Shown here: positions 29,358-38,846 of the stretch, in pieces
Position numbering within the stretch: position 1 is the first letter of the stretch
Layout: the number at the start of each line of letters is the position of its first letter
Translations under genes and position numbers: made by a program
Assembly: GCA_032139905.1 (NCBI GenBank)
Contig: JAQJDB010000007.1
Coordinates: forward strand, 744,001 to 808,000
DNA length: 64,000 nucleotides
Direction: 5' to 3'
Source of the DNA: Nitrospira sp. MA-1
GTDB lineage: Bacteria > Nitrospirota > Nitrospiria > Nitrospirales > UBA8639
The notes under the pieces: generated by a model
What the model saw: only the letters and a program-made list of their open reading frames with translations
The model's database searches: none
Told to the model about the DNA's origin: nothing

Positions 29358-29671
29358 CCATTTTGCTGGATGAATCGGTTCCCCGCGTGATTAAAACGCA
29401 TCTTGGGGAATTTTCTATTTCTACTGTTCAGGAGATGGGATGGTCCGGTATGAGAAATGGTCAATTGCTCATTGCAGCAAGTCAACAATTCACCATTTTC
29501 ATTACTGCAGACCAAAAGCTTCGTTATCAACAAAATTTGAAGAATAACCAATTGTCAATCATTGTCCTTCCCACTAACCAGGTCCCCATGGTCATGACTC
29601 TTCTGCCAACTATCCGGGAAACGATTGTGATGATTCAGCCCGGCACATTAATTGAACTTTCGATGCCTTAA
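29354..29671 (+). CDS. DUF5615 PIN-like toxin
   Basis: 105 residues, TTG start overlapping the DUF433 stop. Opens with LLDESVPR (Asp6, Glu7), the acidic pair of DUF5615/Mut7-C PIN-like nucleases; FITADQKL near residue 55 gives the next Asp. Predicted RNase toxin held in check by the DUF433 protein. Complete length for the family. The pair sits between two non-coding stretches and beside a dispersed repeat, typical for a mobile stabilisation module. Confidence 0.87.
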   Translation: MTILLDESVPRVIKTHLGEFSISTVQEMGWSGMRNGQLLIAASQQFTIFITADQKLRYQQNLKNNQLSIIVLPTNQVPMVMTLLPTIRETIVMIQPGTLIELSMP

Positions 29672-30131
29672 GTCTCTCCTCATCTCACGTCATTGAGGGT
29701 GTTTTAATCAGGTTTCGCAACCCGCGATCTTTATTGTCGAGGTACTATAGAACTTATCTTTTACATTGAACCTTTTCCTCACTCTCTCTTTGTCCCCCTT
29801 CTGACCTAAACCTCAAAGAGGCGAGGATGACCCCAAGAGTTTTGTTGTAAGAAAAATATTATACAGGCGATGGCTCTTCTGAATGTATGATCCTCCACTT
29901 TTTCTGGATGCTGTGGTGACTGCCATTCACTAAATTTCAATGACATCTTCGAAATGAATCATATTTACCATCAACCTCTCGCTGTCGAGGGAGATGGGAT
30001 TGAACTAGAGTAAGCTGAGAGAAATCGTTCCCGATTGATTCCCCACAATTGCTTGTGGTCTTCCTCCTCGGGCACAATCTCTTTCGATTGCCATGACATT
30101 TATCCCAAGTCAGGGAAAGGAGATAGACCAT
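29672..30131. other. Intergenic, no gene seen
   Basis: About 460 bases without a credible frame. The right end has AAAGGAGAT, the ribosome site of the Yip1 gene. Confidence 0.5.
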
Positions 30132-30677
30132 ATGAGTTTGTTTGTTGATCGGATGATACGGGCGGCTAAACTCGATGTTCACCTCTATGAGGAGGTGGAA
30201 GCTGATAGGCGTTCGATGAGTCAGGCGATGGGCGTCGTCGTGTTATCCAGCCTGGCCGGTGGAATCGGGTTTATGCAGGAGGCCGGTATGGTGGGACTGG
30301 TCATTGGCACGGTCGGGTCCCTGCTTGGATGGTATGTGTGGGCATTCATGACTTTCCTCATTGGCACGAAGCTTCTTCCGGAACCACAAACTCATGCTGA
30401 CCATGGTGAACTCCTACGGACGATCGGCTTTTCGAGTGCCCCTGGTCTGATTCGGGTTTTCGGCATTATCCCCGGCATCAGCGGGTTTGTGAACCTTCTT
30501 GCCGGTGTGTGGATGCTCGTGGCCATGATCATTGCGGTGCGGCAAGCCTTGGATTACCAGAGCACCTACCGCGCCATTGGTGTGTGTCTTATCGGATGGA
30601 TTATTCAGGCCCTCTTGCTCGCCTTGCTTGTAACCACGATGGGCGGGGTACCTGAACTCATGCTGGACCAACCGTGA
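30132..30677 (+). CDS. Yip1-domain membrane protein
   Basis: 181 residues from ATG 30132, with AAGGAGAT upstream; an in-frame ATG 39 bases earlier lacks one. A short N-terminal helix (RMIRAAKLDVHLYEEVEAD) is followed by about five membrane helices with the Yip1 pattern. Inner membrane; function unknown. The GDPD gene starts 46 bases after its stop, so the two may be co-transcribed. Confidence 0.85.
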   Translation: MSLFVDRMIRAAKLDVHLYEEVEADRRSMSQAMGVVVLSSLAGGIGFMQEAGMVGLVIGTVGSLLGWYVWAFMTFLIGTKLLPEPQTHADHGELLRTIGFSSAPGLIRVFGIIPGISGFVNLLAGVWMLVAMIIAVRQALDYQSTYRAIGVCLIGWIIQALLLALLVTTMGGVPELMLDQP

Positions 30678-30723
30678 CCTCTCTCAACAGACCTCTTGGA
30701 AATGATCAACCGCCCCGAGGTGC

Positions 30724-31716
30724 GTGATGACCTGCATCCGGCCCCGCGCGAAGTTGCCGCAAGCCACGTGGCGATTCTACGGAGTTGCACTTGCCGGCAT
30801 GACGCTCTGGCTGGGATGTGCTTCGTCGCCGCCAGGAGTTGCACCGGTATCCTGTGAGATCTCCCATCTGCAGACGAGTGAGCTTCCTGAGCGTGGCATC
30901 TCCGCTCACCGCGGGGGGCAGTTGGGATGTCCGGTGAATACGGTCGGTGCGTTTCAGCGAGCCATTTGTCTTGGCGTTCACCAGATCGAACTGGATGTGC
31001 GATCGACCGCCGATGCGGTCCTTGTTGTTTCACATGATGATCTTGTGAGAGACAGGGAGGGGCGGGCGTTGCGCATTTCCGAGTCGACTGTCGCTGACGT
31101 CCAAAACCTGAAGCTCGATTCATGTACAGGTGAGAGAGCAGGTCAGCATATTCCCACATTTGAAGAGGCTCTTGCCGTCATGCCATACAATATCTGGATC
31201 AATGTGGATATCAAAGAGAATAATCCCCTGGTTGGGAGGCTTGTTGCCGAAACGGTCGCCAAAGCCCAACGCTTCAATCAGGTGATTTTTGGCGCGCGCG
31301 ACGAAACCGATCTGGCTGTGCGGCGCGTGGCAGGGGAGGCCGACGAAGAGGGTTGGATCGCCAACATGAGCCGGGAGGTTTTCCGTTTCCAGTATGTGGA
31401 CACCACCATTCATTCCTGTGACGAGTTCATTCAGCTGTCCTTTTTGCGTGGCCGGCCAGGCCGCGAGACCATTGACCAACTGAAGCAGGCAGGAGTCTAT
31501 GTGAACTATTCCTGGCTTCGTGGGGAAGACGAGAACGAGCTTAGACAAGACATTGCGGATCTCACTGACCGCGGGGTGGACTTTGTGTTAGTCGATCATG
31601 CCGGGCAGGCCATGGAGGCGGCATGCGCCATAGGGATTCCCCCGGTGGTTCCGCACTGGAATGGCACTGCTCCCTTTACTTGCAGCGAGCCTCCTCGCTG
31701 CCCACCTGCGCTGTAA
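30724..31716 (+). CDS. Glycerophosphodiester phosphodiesterase family lipoprotein
   Basis: 330 residues, GTG 30724 or ATG 30727. A lipoprotein signal with lipobox LGCASS (Cys32). GDPD barrel: catalytic His62-Arg63 in SAHRGG, metal Glu89 and Asp91 in IELDVR, second His104 in VSHDD. In place of the usual PENT it reads PVNT, losing one Glu metal ligand. Expected to cleave glycerophosphodiesters to glycerol-3-phosphate and an alcohol in the periplasm; the altered motif makes activity less certain. Confidence 0.88.
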   Translation: MMTCIRPRAKLPQATWRFYGVALAGMTLWLGCASSPPGVAPVSCEISHLQTSELPERGISAHRGGQLGCPVNTVGAFQRAICLGVHQIELDVRSTADAVLVVSHDDLVRDREGRALRISESTVADVQNLKLDSCTGERAGQHIPTFEEALAVMPYNIWINVDIKENNPLVGRLVAETVAKAQRFNQVIFGARDETDLAVRRVAGEADEEGWIANMSREVFRFQYVDTTIHSCDEFIQLSFLRGRPGRETIDQLKQAGVYVNYSWLRGEDENELRQDIADLTDRGVDFVLVDHAGQAMEAACAIGIPPVVPHWNGTAPFTCSEPPRCPPAL

Positions 31717-31913
31717 CTGGTCTCATGCCTTTTTACTATTAGAGCCCCCGGCTTAAAGGGTCTTTACGAAACGGCAACAGCCAGGTTGTTTTCTCCTGCC
31801 CCGACAATGTGTTACATGGTATGGGATAAAACACAATGGCACGTCTGTGAATCATCCCGTTCGCGTTCTACAATTACACTTCAGTTCTTTATTCACCTGA
31901 CCACACATGGAAT

Positions 31914-32672
31914 ATGATGAATCAATCAACCCGAATTGAAATTCCCGGATCGGATTCTAAACTCATTGTCGGGGATCGCATTCCCGGGCAGGAACGAGAA
32001 TTGCTTTTTGTGACCGGTTTTCTTTCCAAGCGGTGGGGCAATAAAAGCAAGGCGTTGGCCGATTTGTGTCGAGAGCGAGGCTGGGGATTTTGCTGTTTTG
32101 ATTTTCGTGGAAATGGCGAATCGGAAGGCGCGTTCGCCGACTATACCCTGCTCGACTGGCTGGAGGATGCGCGAAGCGTGACGAAGATGCTGGCCGATGG
32201 TCCGCCTGTGACCATTATCGGATCATCGTTAGGTGGGTGGCTGGCATGGCTCCTTGGACAGGAGTTTTCGCACGTGCAACAATTGGTGCTCCTGGCTCCG
32301 GCGTTTAATATGATGGGGAAACGCGCGAAGGATATTTCTCCTGAGCGACGCCAACAGTGGCAGGAGACCGGATGGATGCCCTGGGATGATGACGCCTTGC
32401 ATAAGGACTTTCCACTCTCGTGGAAATGGGTGGAGGAAAGCGAGGCGTTATGGGCCAGGAGATTGGATTCGCCCAGGAGGGTATCCACCCGCATTGTGCA
32501 TGGGCTTCAGGACGTCGTAATTCTTCCCAAAGGGAGTTGGGAATTTGTTGAACACCTTCTCACGCAAGATCCGCAGTATCCAATCGAGCTGCTGTTGAAG
32601 ACCGGGGATCATCGGTTTAGCAGCCCCGCTAATCTTCAGACATTCCTGGAAGTCGCTCATCGGCTTCAGTAG
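31914..32672 (+). CDS. Alpha/beta hydrolase
   Basis: 252 residues, no signal peptide. Nucleophile elbow GSSLGG (Ser105), oxyanion/early strand FVTGFLSKRWGNKS, FDFRGNGESEG typical of ABHD10-like and other small serine hydrolases, probable acid Asp in HGLQDVVI and His in GDHRFSS near the C-terminus. Cytosolic esterase or thioesterase of unknown substrate. Single gene. Confidence 0.88.
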   Translation: MMNQSTRIEIPGSDSKLIVGDRIPGQERELLFVTGFLSKRWGNKSKALADLCRERGWGFCCFDFRGNGESEGAFADYTLLDWLEDARSVTKMLADGPPVTIIGSSLGGWLAWLLGQEFSHVQQLVLLAPAFNMMGKRAKDISPERRQQWQETGWMPWDDDALHKDFPLSWKWVEESEALWARRLDSPRRVSTRIVHGLQDVVILPKGSWEFVEHLLTQDPQYPIELLLKTGDHRFSSPANLQTFLEVAHRLQ

Positions 32673-32774
32673 GAAATCAGACCCTGTTGTTAACAGGCTA
32701 CAGATTCTCTGCCATCTCCTTTCAGCGCTATTTCTTCCTCGGGAATGTATGAACTTCAGAAGGGACAGATTATT

Positions 32775-33143
32775 ATGCCTGCACCGGGCCATCCTCATGC
32801 CATAACCATTACGCCCAATCCGAATCAGGTCAAGGTGACGTTAACGGCACCGTCATTGCGGACACCAGTCGGGCGCTGATATTGCGATGGGCCAGTGCCA
32901 TAGGCTCAATACCTCCCGCGTGAAGATGTGACTATGTCTTATCTAAGCCCCACGACTCACTCTACACATTGCCCCTTTAAAGGTGACGAGTCCTATTTCA
33001 CCGTGAGCGTGAATGGCAAAACGGCGGAGAATGCGGCCTGGACGTTTGAGTCTCCCTTGGTCTCCGTGGCTGACATCAAGGATTACATCACTTTTTATTC
33101 AGAGAAGATGGATGCGATTGAGGAATTTCCTCAAACCTCATGA
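32775..33143 (+). pseudogene. DUF427 gene broken by two frameshifts
   Basis: The three frames together give one DUF427 protein. Frame of ATG 32775: MPAPGHPHAITITPNPNQVKVT. After about 32841 the match continues one frame over as NGTVIADTSRALILR. From about 32904 it returns to the first frame as AQYLPREDVTMSYL, then the conserved HCPFKGDESYF and ENAAWTFESP to TGA at 33143. So one single-base change near 32841 and another near 32900 split the gene. Either a recent pseudogene or two sequencing errors. Confidence 0.8.
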
Positions 33144-33341
33144 TGCTTAAGTGTTGAATCTTTTAGGGGCCAATATGGATTTTCCCCCACGGTGGGATCA
33201 TGTGTCCTACGCTCTCGCATGGCCATTGCCAGGTATGAGAAAGAGGCTATTTTTTATTGGCTGTTTCAATTAGGATAGTGGTATCTCGTCTCTAGGCCTA
33301 ACATCTTCATCATTATTCACTTTTTCCGGGGGAGGTATGTC

Positions 33342-33659
33342 ATGCCGATCTATGTGAGTTTAGTGAATTTTACCCATGACGGGCTGATGACCATGAAGGA
33401 CAAGGGTGTGAAGCGGTCGGACATGGTGAAGAAAAATGTCGAATCCTTGGGCGGGAAAATGCTTCATGCCTTTTATTGCCTGGGAGAATATGATGTGGTG
33501 GCCATTTTAGAATTTCCCAATAATCGCGCGGCCATGAAGGCCGGTGTGCTCAATGCCTCAATGGGGCACATTCGCATTAAAACAATGCCGGCGGTATCCC
33601 GCGATGAGTGGAAATCGGTCCTGAGTGAAACCTGGGGCAAATCCAAAAAGAAGAAGTGA
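33342..33659 (+). CDS. GYD domain protein
   Basis: 105 residues, ATG 33342 after GGGGGAGGT. GYD domain (ferredoxin-like, dimeric alpha/beta barrel type): starts YVSLVNFTHDG and carries FYCLGEYDVVAILEFP in the centre, the signature from which the family is named in its GxYD form. Poly-Lys tail. Cytosolic, function unknown. Confidence 0.9.
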   Translation: MPIYVSLVNFTHDGLMTMKDKGVKRSDMVKKNVESLGGKMLHAFYCLGEYDVVAILEFPNNRAAMKAGVLNASMGHIRIKTMPAVSRDEWKSVLSETWGKSKKKK

Positions 33660-33893
33660 TAGTGGCCTTCTCTCCACATCCTTTGTAATCGGGCCGGCCA
33701 ATGCGTGACTTTTCTGTTCTGTAAGAGAGGAAGGCCTCGTTCGCCGTCAGGCGCCTGTTTGTTTTTCCATGGCATGTTCGTGGTTGTGAACCTTGGCCCT
33801 TGGACTTCATAATCTTTTATCAGATCGTTAGGTCATACTTGGCGGTGTCTCACTGTTGAAGAACAGATTCATCCTGTCGCAAGGAGGTATCTT

Positions 33894-34253
33894 ATGGGGC
33901 CAACGAAAGCTGTCGTAAAAGACTTCGCGATCTATGATGCCAAAACCGGGAAACTGATTAAGGACGGGTTCCCTTCTCCTGAGGCGATTCAGGACTATGC
34001 GGCCCATCATTACCTGGTTCTTCCTGTGGTGAATAAAGACTGTCAACCATGGATGCTCGATGGTCAACCCATTTTTTGTTTACGCGGCACTCGCTATGAA
34101 AACATCAAGGATGAAGTATTGCATCTGGCACGATGTCCGGATTGTGGTGGTATGGGTATCCGGGCTGACGAACCGGTGGTTGAATCCGATTGTATCCGGT
34201 GCGTGTCCTGCGGCCATGAGTTTGATACCCGCTTGGAGATGATGGAAAGTTGA
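33894..34253 (+). CDS. Zinc-ribbon hypothetical protein
   Basis: 119 residues, ATG 33894 after AAGGAGGT. Residues 1-75 are alpha/beta without known signature. Residues 80-110 carry CPDCGG and CVSCGH, two knuckles of a rubredoxin-like zinc ribbon. Possibly nucleic-acid or protein binding. Not recognised as a named family. Single gene. Confidence 0.72.
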   Translation: MGPTKAVVKDFAIYDAKTGKLIKDGFPSPEAIQDYAAHHYLVLPVVNKDCQPWMLDGQPIFCLRGTRYENIKDEVLHLARCPDCGGMGIRADEPVVESDCIRCVSCGHEFDTRLEMMES

Positions 34254-34571
34254 GGTAATGTAGTCTGTAACCTGGAATGTTCTTCCCGATTGTTTCGCTT
34301 TGAACAACTATGTTGATTGGCGACTGCCTTCAAGTTCACAGGAGACCGTCTAGCCTCATACCGTCTTTCTCCATCTTCATGGGGTCCTTATCTTTACACT
34401 CCTTTCATGATGCTCTTTCCTTCCGACCATCCCTATTTCCATGTTCTCCATATTCTCTTCCGATAGTGACTTGTCTCGAGCGTTGGCCTGATCCTGGGCG
34501 TAGCAGTGGATTAGCGGTCGCCTCGAATCTCTGGAGATACCCTCATCCTCATCCTTTCCAGGAGAAAAGCC
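34254..34571. other. Intergenic, no gene seen
   Basis: About 318 bases. Its end holds CAGGAGAA, the ribosome site of the small zinc protein at 34572. Confidence 0.5.
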
Positions 34572-34739
34572 ATGCCCAATGCGAAACGGGAAAAGCCCTG
34601 CTATTTGTGTAAGGAATCAGGGTCTGAAAGTCTAAGCTATTTGGTTTGCATACAATGTTCCCGGCACTTTTGTCGCTTTCATGGCGACCCGCAAATGGAT
34701 GAATGTATCAAATGTCTCGAAGGGAACGAAAAAACCTAG
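34572..34739 (+). CDS. Small zinc-binding protein, 55 residues (paralogue 1)
   Basis: ATG 34572 with CAGGAGAA about 6 bases upstream, TAG at 34737-34739. Sequence layout: MPNAKREKPCYLC, then VCIQCSRHFC, HGDPQMDEC and KCLEG. Seven Cys and two His are spaced like a small treble-clef or AN1/B-box style double zinc site. A paralogue of identical length and layout lies at 38847. The shared C-x2-C, CxxC-x3-FC-x2-HGDP-x-MDEC frame under sequence change argues for real coding. Function unknown. Confidence 0.75.
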   Translation: MPNAKREKPCYLCKESGSESLSYLVCIQCSRHFCRFHGDPQMDECIKCLEGNEKT

Positions 34740-34965
34740 AGGTTCTGAAAAAGGCAGTCTTCCACCATTGAGCTCATGAGGGGCCAATTTCTCAGTAAAA
34801 CAATCTTGTATTCATTGGTCTTCCTGAGCCCCCTTCGACGGATTTTATCCTGAGGAAAAGGCGAAGGACTCAGGGCAGGCATGGCGAAGGATCTGTGTTC
34901 AGATCGATCCTCCTTACGACTGAGGCATATTCCGTCTGCAGAAAATCCGTTTGGGAAGTCTGACA

Positions 34966-35823
34966 TTAGAGGAGAGCGTCTCGGGTTTCCGGTGTCTCCA
35001 GGCTGATGCGACCCAGCGTGCCGTTGCGGAATTCCGTCAAGAGAATTTTTGCCGCTTTTTCCCGATCCAATTCTCCGCCCTTGCCTTTCCGCAGACATCC
35101 ACGTTTGGTGGCGATGGCTTCGAGCACCCCCATGCTATCCAGACCCTCTGTGAGGAAGCCGTAACGTTTCGTCAGCAAAGTAGGGTAGCGCGCGAGAAGG
35201 ATGGTGACCAGAAACTCGGCGATTTCTTCCTCGACCATCACCTTGGCGGTGACCGCGTGGATGGTGGCGAGCAAGAGTCCGACGGCAGGATTTTCGATTT
35301 TTGGCCACAAGAGGCCGGGTGAGTCGATAAGCGTCATGTGGTCGTTCAGGGTGTGGCGTTGCTGAACTTTGGTCACGGCAGGTTCATTGCCGACTTTGGC
35401 GAGGCGGCGTTTAAGGAGGCTATTCATGAGCGTGGATTTGCCGACATTGGGGATGCCCATGATCAGCATGCGAAGCGGCTTGCTGGTGCTGTGACGGTGC
35501 GGGGCAAGAAGTTGACACAGACCTGGTATTTTGGCGGCCTGGCCGGCATGGTTACAGGAGAGTGCGACGGCGTTGACGTCAGGTTCCCGGTTGAATTCGT
35601 TCAGCCAGGTTTGAGTGACGGCGGGGTCGGCGAGGTCGGCTTTGTTGAGCACTTTCAAACAGGGACGCTGGCGGTGCAGCCGCAATTCCGTGATTAACGG
35701 GTTGCTGCTGGCGTCCGGCATACGCGCATCCAGTATTTCGACCAGGACATCGATGGCTTCCATCGCTTTGGCCGCTTCCTTGCGCGCGACATTCATGTGG
35801 CCGGGAAACCATTGTATGGACAT
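34966..35823 (-). CDS. ylqF: Ribosome biogenesis GTPase YlqF/RbgA
   Basis: 285 residues. Circularly permuted GTPase: G4 NKAD (60-63) precedes G1 GIPNVGKS (123-130), with T in the G2 region and G3 DSPG (167-170). N-terminal WFPGHMNVARKEA is the family signature. It assists late 50S subunit assembly in bacteria. The C-terminal 60 residues form the helical RNA-binding part. Start ATG 35823; the helicase gene upstream ends 30 bases away on the same strand, so zinc ribbon-helicase-ylqF may be one transcript. Confidence 0.95.
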   Translation of the reverse strand: MSIQWFPGHMNVARKEAAKAMEAIDVLVEILDARMPDASSNPLITELRLHRQRPCLKVLNKADLADPAVTQTWLNEFNREPDVNAVALSCNHAGQAAKIPGLCQLLAPHRHSTSKPLRMLIMGIPNVGKSTLMNSLLKRRLAKVGNEPAVTKVQQRHTLNDHMTLIDSPGLLWPKIENPAVGLLLATIHAVTAKVMVEEEIAEFLVTILLARYPTLLTKRYGFLTEGLDSMGVLEAIATKRGCLRKGKGGELDREKAAKILLTEFRNGTLGRISLETPETRDALL

Positions 35824-35852
35824 GTGTAAGAGACTTCCTGGGAAAAATGACC

Positions 35853-37460
35853 TCAGAGGGGATAAATCTTATGGACCCATTGCATGACTTTATGGAGTTC
35901 GGTTTCGGTCATGGCTGTGCGCGATTTTCGAAACTGCGAATAGACCGCCCGGTTCACCGTGCCATGGGACAATTTTTTTGATTGCTCGTGGGCACGGACA
36001 TGCTGTTCAATTTTTTTCCGCAAACGATCTAATCGTTCTTTCGGGGTCTCCTGGTTGGTTTCCATTTGACCCGGTGCGGCCAGGTTCGCCCACAATCCCT
36101 GATTGCGCATTTCGAGGACGCCGGACCGCAAGGGTTGAATGCTTGATTCGGCCCGATCGGTCGGAAGGAGGCCCGGTGCATCGGGGGATGTCCCTTCTCC
36201 GAGAGGCTGTGTCGATGAGGGGCTGTCGGCAAGCGCCGTGGTCCGTTGGGCCAGGATATATCCCAAGCATTCACGGAATGGCCGGTCGTCCGGAGCATAA
36301 ATATAAGCCCGTTGCTCTGCATAAGGTCCCGCCAGCGGATCCATGCGTGTGGCTCGATGCACGACCTGTTCGATCCATGGCTTGGTCCGGATATGGGTTA
36401 AACAGATAAGATGGGTAATGGCCGGCACATCCAGGCCTTCATAGGCCATGGCCACGGTAATCAGGCAATCCACGGCTCCGCTACCCTGTCGTTTAAAGGC
36501 TTTGATCGCCTGATAGGCTGCCGTGGAATCCTCGCTCGTGGCAATTCTGGCCGGCACGCCTCGTTCCTGAAGCCAGGCCGTATACTTTTGCGCCTGCTCA
36601 ATATTGGCTGCCACCACGAGGAGCTTCGATCGGGAATGGGTCGTGCGATGGACCTGCCAATCCTTCACGCCCGTGCTCAAGAGTTCCAGGGCTGCTTCGG
36701 TTTTCAGCGCCGTCAGAAGTGCTGCTGCGGTCTGTTTTCCTGCATGTGCCAGGCTTTCAACATGGTGCTCGGCTCCCTGAGCGTCTAACCAGGTCGCCTG
36801 ACAGTTTGCGTAATGGACGGTCAAATCAATGCAGGCATGTTCACGCAGGGCATCGGCTAAGGTGTAATGAATGACGGCCCGGGATTCTGTATTGTCCCAA
36901 TCAAGCCGGTTTCCCCGGTCGGTGGTGGAATACGGCAGGAAGGCGATGGGTGTGCCTTCACCACGTTCGAACGTTCCGCTCATCAATACTCGCAGTGCTG
37001 CCCGGTCGTAGAGCGGCTGAATGGCCTCATGCCACAGGCCACCCTCTTCGAGATGGTGTGGTTCATCCAGAACGAGGATGTATCGCTTGCGGCGGAATTC
37101 TTTGGCGTTGATCTTGCGCGTGTCGGCTGCCAGGGCCTGATAGGTGGTGACATAGGCCGCACACCCTCTTGTGGGATTTTCCTGGTTGGTAGTCATCATG
37201 GCCTCCAGCCGATGCCCTAAGAGTGCCCGGTGGCTGGGATCCTGAAAACCGCGCGCACCCTGGTCCTGTAAGACACTGCGAGGGACAATCCAGCACAGGG
37301 CGTCGGCAATGGCTGGAATCAGACGGGAAGCCAGGATCTGAGGCAACAGGCTTTTGCCTCCACCGGGGGTGACCGCACAGACAATGTCTGTCAGGCCTCG
37401 TCCGCCTAATATTTTCTCGCAGATGTCCGCTAATTCCTTCTGGTGGCGCCGTAGCTCCAT
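35853..37460 (-). CDS. DEAH-type superfamily 2 helicase
   Basis: 535 residues. SF2 core: Q-like start RRHQKEL, Walker A TPGGGKS (31-37), Walker B DEPH (132-135), motif III SGTF, and in the second half VDCLITVAMAYEGLDVP with IEQVVHRATR as motifs V and VI. This is the layout of restriction-type and repair SF2 ATPases without extra nuclease domains. The last 130 residues are polar with a short basic helical end. Immediately preceded by a zinc-ribbon gene (2-base gap). A DNA translocase in repair or defence is likely; no methylase or nuclease partner is visible. Confidence 0.88.
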   Translation of the reverse strand: MELRRHQKELADICEKILGGRGLTDIVCAVTPGGGKSLLPQILASRLIPAIADALCWIVPRSVLQDQGARGFQDPSHRALLGHRLEAMMTTNQENPTRGCAAYVTTYQALAADTRKINAKEFRRKRYILVLDEPHHLEEGGLWHEAIQPLYDRAALRVLMSGTFERGEGTPIAFLPYSTTDRGNRLDWDNTESRAVIHYTLADALREHACIDLTVHYANCQATWLDAQGAEHHVESLAHAGKQTAAALLTALKTEAALELLSTGVKDWQVHRTTHSRSKLLVVAANIEQAQKYTAWLQERGVPARIATSEDSTAAYQAIKAFKRQGSGAVDCLITVAMAYEGLDVPAITHLICLTHIRTKPWIEQVVHRATRMDPLAGPYAEQRAYIYAPDDRPFRECLGYILAQRTTALADSPSSTQPLGEGTSPDAPGLLPTDRAESSIQPLRSGVLEMRNQGLWANLAAPGQMETNQETPKERLDRLRKKIEQHVRAHEQSKKLSHGTVNRAVYSQFRKSRTAMTETELHKVMQWVHKIYPL

Positions 37461-37462
37461 GC

Positions 37463-37687
37463 TTATCCCTCGGCCATCTCCAGTGGAGTGGTTGGATGCT
37501 CAGGAATGCGACGGGCCTTGCCCTTCTGTGATGGAGGGACGTGCGATTTCGAACGATTGCGGGCGCTAACGGGATCCTCAATGTTGCCACATTGAAGGCA
37601 ACGGTCCATGAGGACTAACTGACTGCTGCCCTCTCTATCATAAACGGACTCTTTCACAATCAGTCCACCACATCGCTTACAGGCCAT
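37463..37687 (-). CDS. Small zinc-ribbon protein
   Basis: 74 residues from ATG 37687, which follows AAGGAAA; an in-frame TTG two codons upstream is less likely. CKRCGG at the start and CLQCGN near residue 33 form a two-knuckle zinc ribbon; the rest is basic and Pro-rich. Its stop lies 2 bases before the helicase start, so it is probably co-translated and may be a helicase accessory. Family not recognised. Confidence 0.72.
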   Translation of the reverse strand: MACKRCGGLIVKESVYDREGSSQLVLMDRCLQCGNIEDPVSARNRSKSHVPPSQKGKARRIPEHPTTPLEMAEG

Positions 37688-38846
37688 AAACAATTTCCTT
37701 TCTTGAAAAAGACATTCGTTGTCACTGGGAGGGCCTCATTCCGTTCGAGTCCTTCCCTGAGATCTTCCCTGATCTGATGCTGGGCTTTACCGACGACTGA
37801 AGCCCGGAATCACCCTTATTGGGGCTGTTGAAAAAAGCCGCCAGCGGCGTTCTCGCCATTTTTCCGTGCTCACGTACTGGAAGTACGCTCTGCGCGCAAA
37901 AATGACTGCGGCCTTGCTGGACGAACCCTTCGAAAGCCTCAGGACATGCCTTTTTGAACCGCCCCGAGGCCTCTAATATGCAACGTGCCTGTGGGTCAAT
38001 ATGCTCTTGGAAATTATTATTCAACACTCCCTTATTTGGGAACATGCGACCGATACAAAAGTGGCACAGGTGTACCGGAAGGTTTCTGGTTCCCCATCCC
38101 TCTGTGAACCATTGAGAAAATTTCAATCGATGATTGTGAAATGAACCTGGAAAGCGAAGCGGTCTTCCCTCTCCCAGGGATCCAACTGTTGATGGAATGG
38201 ACCCGGAAACTATGGGTCAGCGTTACATTCTCTGCCGGCATGTGGCCATACTCTTCAAGGCCACCGTAGGGGAATTACCCGATCTGTATCACTTTCTGCT
38301 TTTGCCTTTCGCTCATGTCTGTGAACAAGATAGAAACTTTTCAATCAAGCACTTGTTTAGGGTGGATAGACATACCCAAAATGTCAACAATTTGCAATCG
38401 AAAAATGACGCGCTGCCTTAAAAATTGAGCGATTTACACGGTCGGATTCCCTATCGATATCCCAAGAATGGCTGAGGTGTCTTTTGAGCTGAGAATAATG
38501 GATTGTAAACCCATCCACTGAGCGAGGCTAGACCCCCCGGAAATTATTCCGAGCCCTCCATCCCGTTCCCGGGGTAGAGGTGACAAAGATTGGCTTCCCA
38601 TTGCCAGGAGGTTCGGTCATGCGGTAGGCTCCCTTTCCCTTGTTACGGATCAGCGTCCGCTCCCCGCGTCGGTGCGAGATGCACGCCCTCCCTGACGTTC
38701 ACGCCAATCGCATGATGATGGTCTCACGCCTCTCCCGGCTATGACAGACTGAAATCGTTGGCGTCATATCTGTGCCCTCGGGGCTTTGCCTGTGCGTCCT
38801 ATGTCTTGAAATGACTTGAGAAGATGGCTACCTAAGGAGAAGAACG
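37688..38846. other. Intergenic region with one repeat, no gene seen
   Basis: About 1.16 kb. It carries the repeat at 37820-37975. Frames such as 38197-38421 lack support. The end holds AAGGAGA, the ribosome site of the 55-residue zinc protein at 38847. Confidence 0.5.
37820..37975. repeat. Candidate intergenic repeat (single copy here)
   Basis: Blocks GCTGTTGAAAAA, GCCGCCAGCGGCGTTCTCG, GTACTGGAAGTAC (self-complementary hairpin) and GCGGCCTTGCTGGACGAACC, ending CTTTTTGAACCGCCCC. This order of blocks is known to me from short intergenic repeats in several environmental genomes. Only one copy lies in the window, so repetition cannot be shown. Confidence 0.45.
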
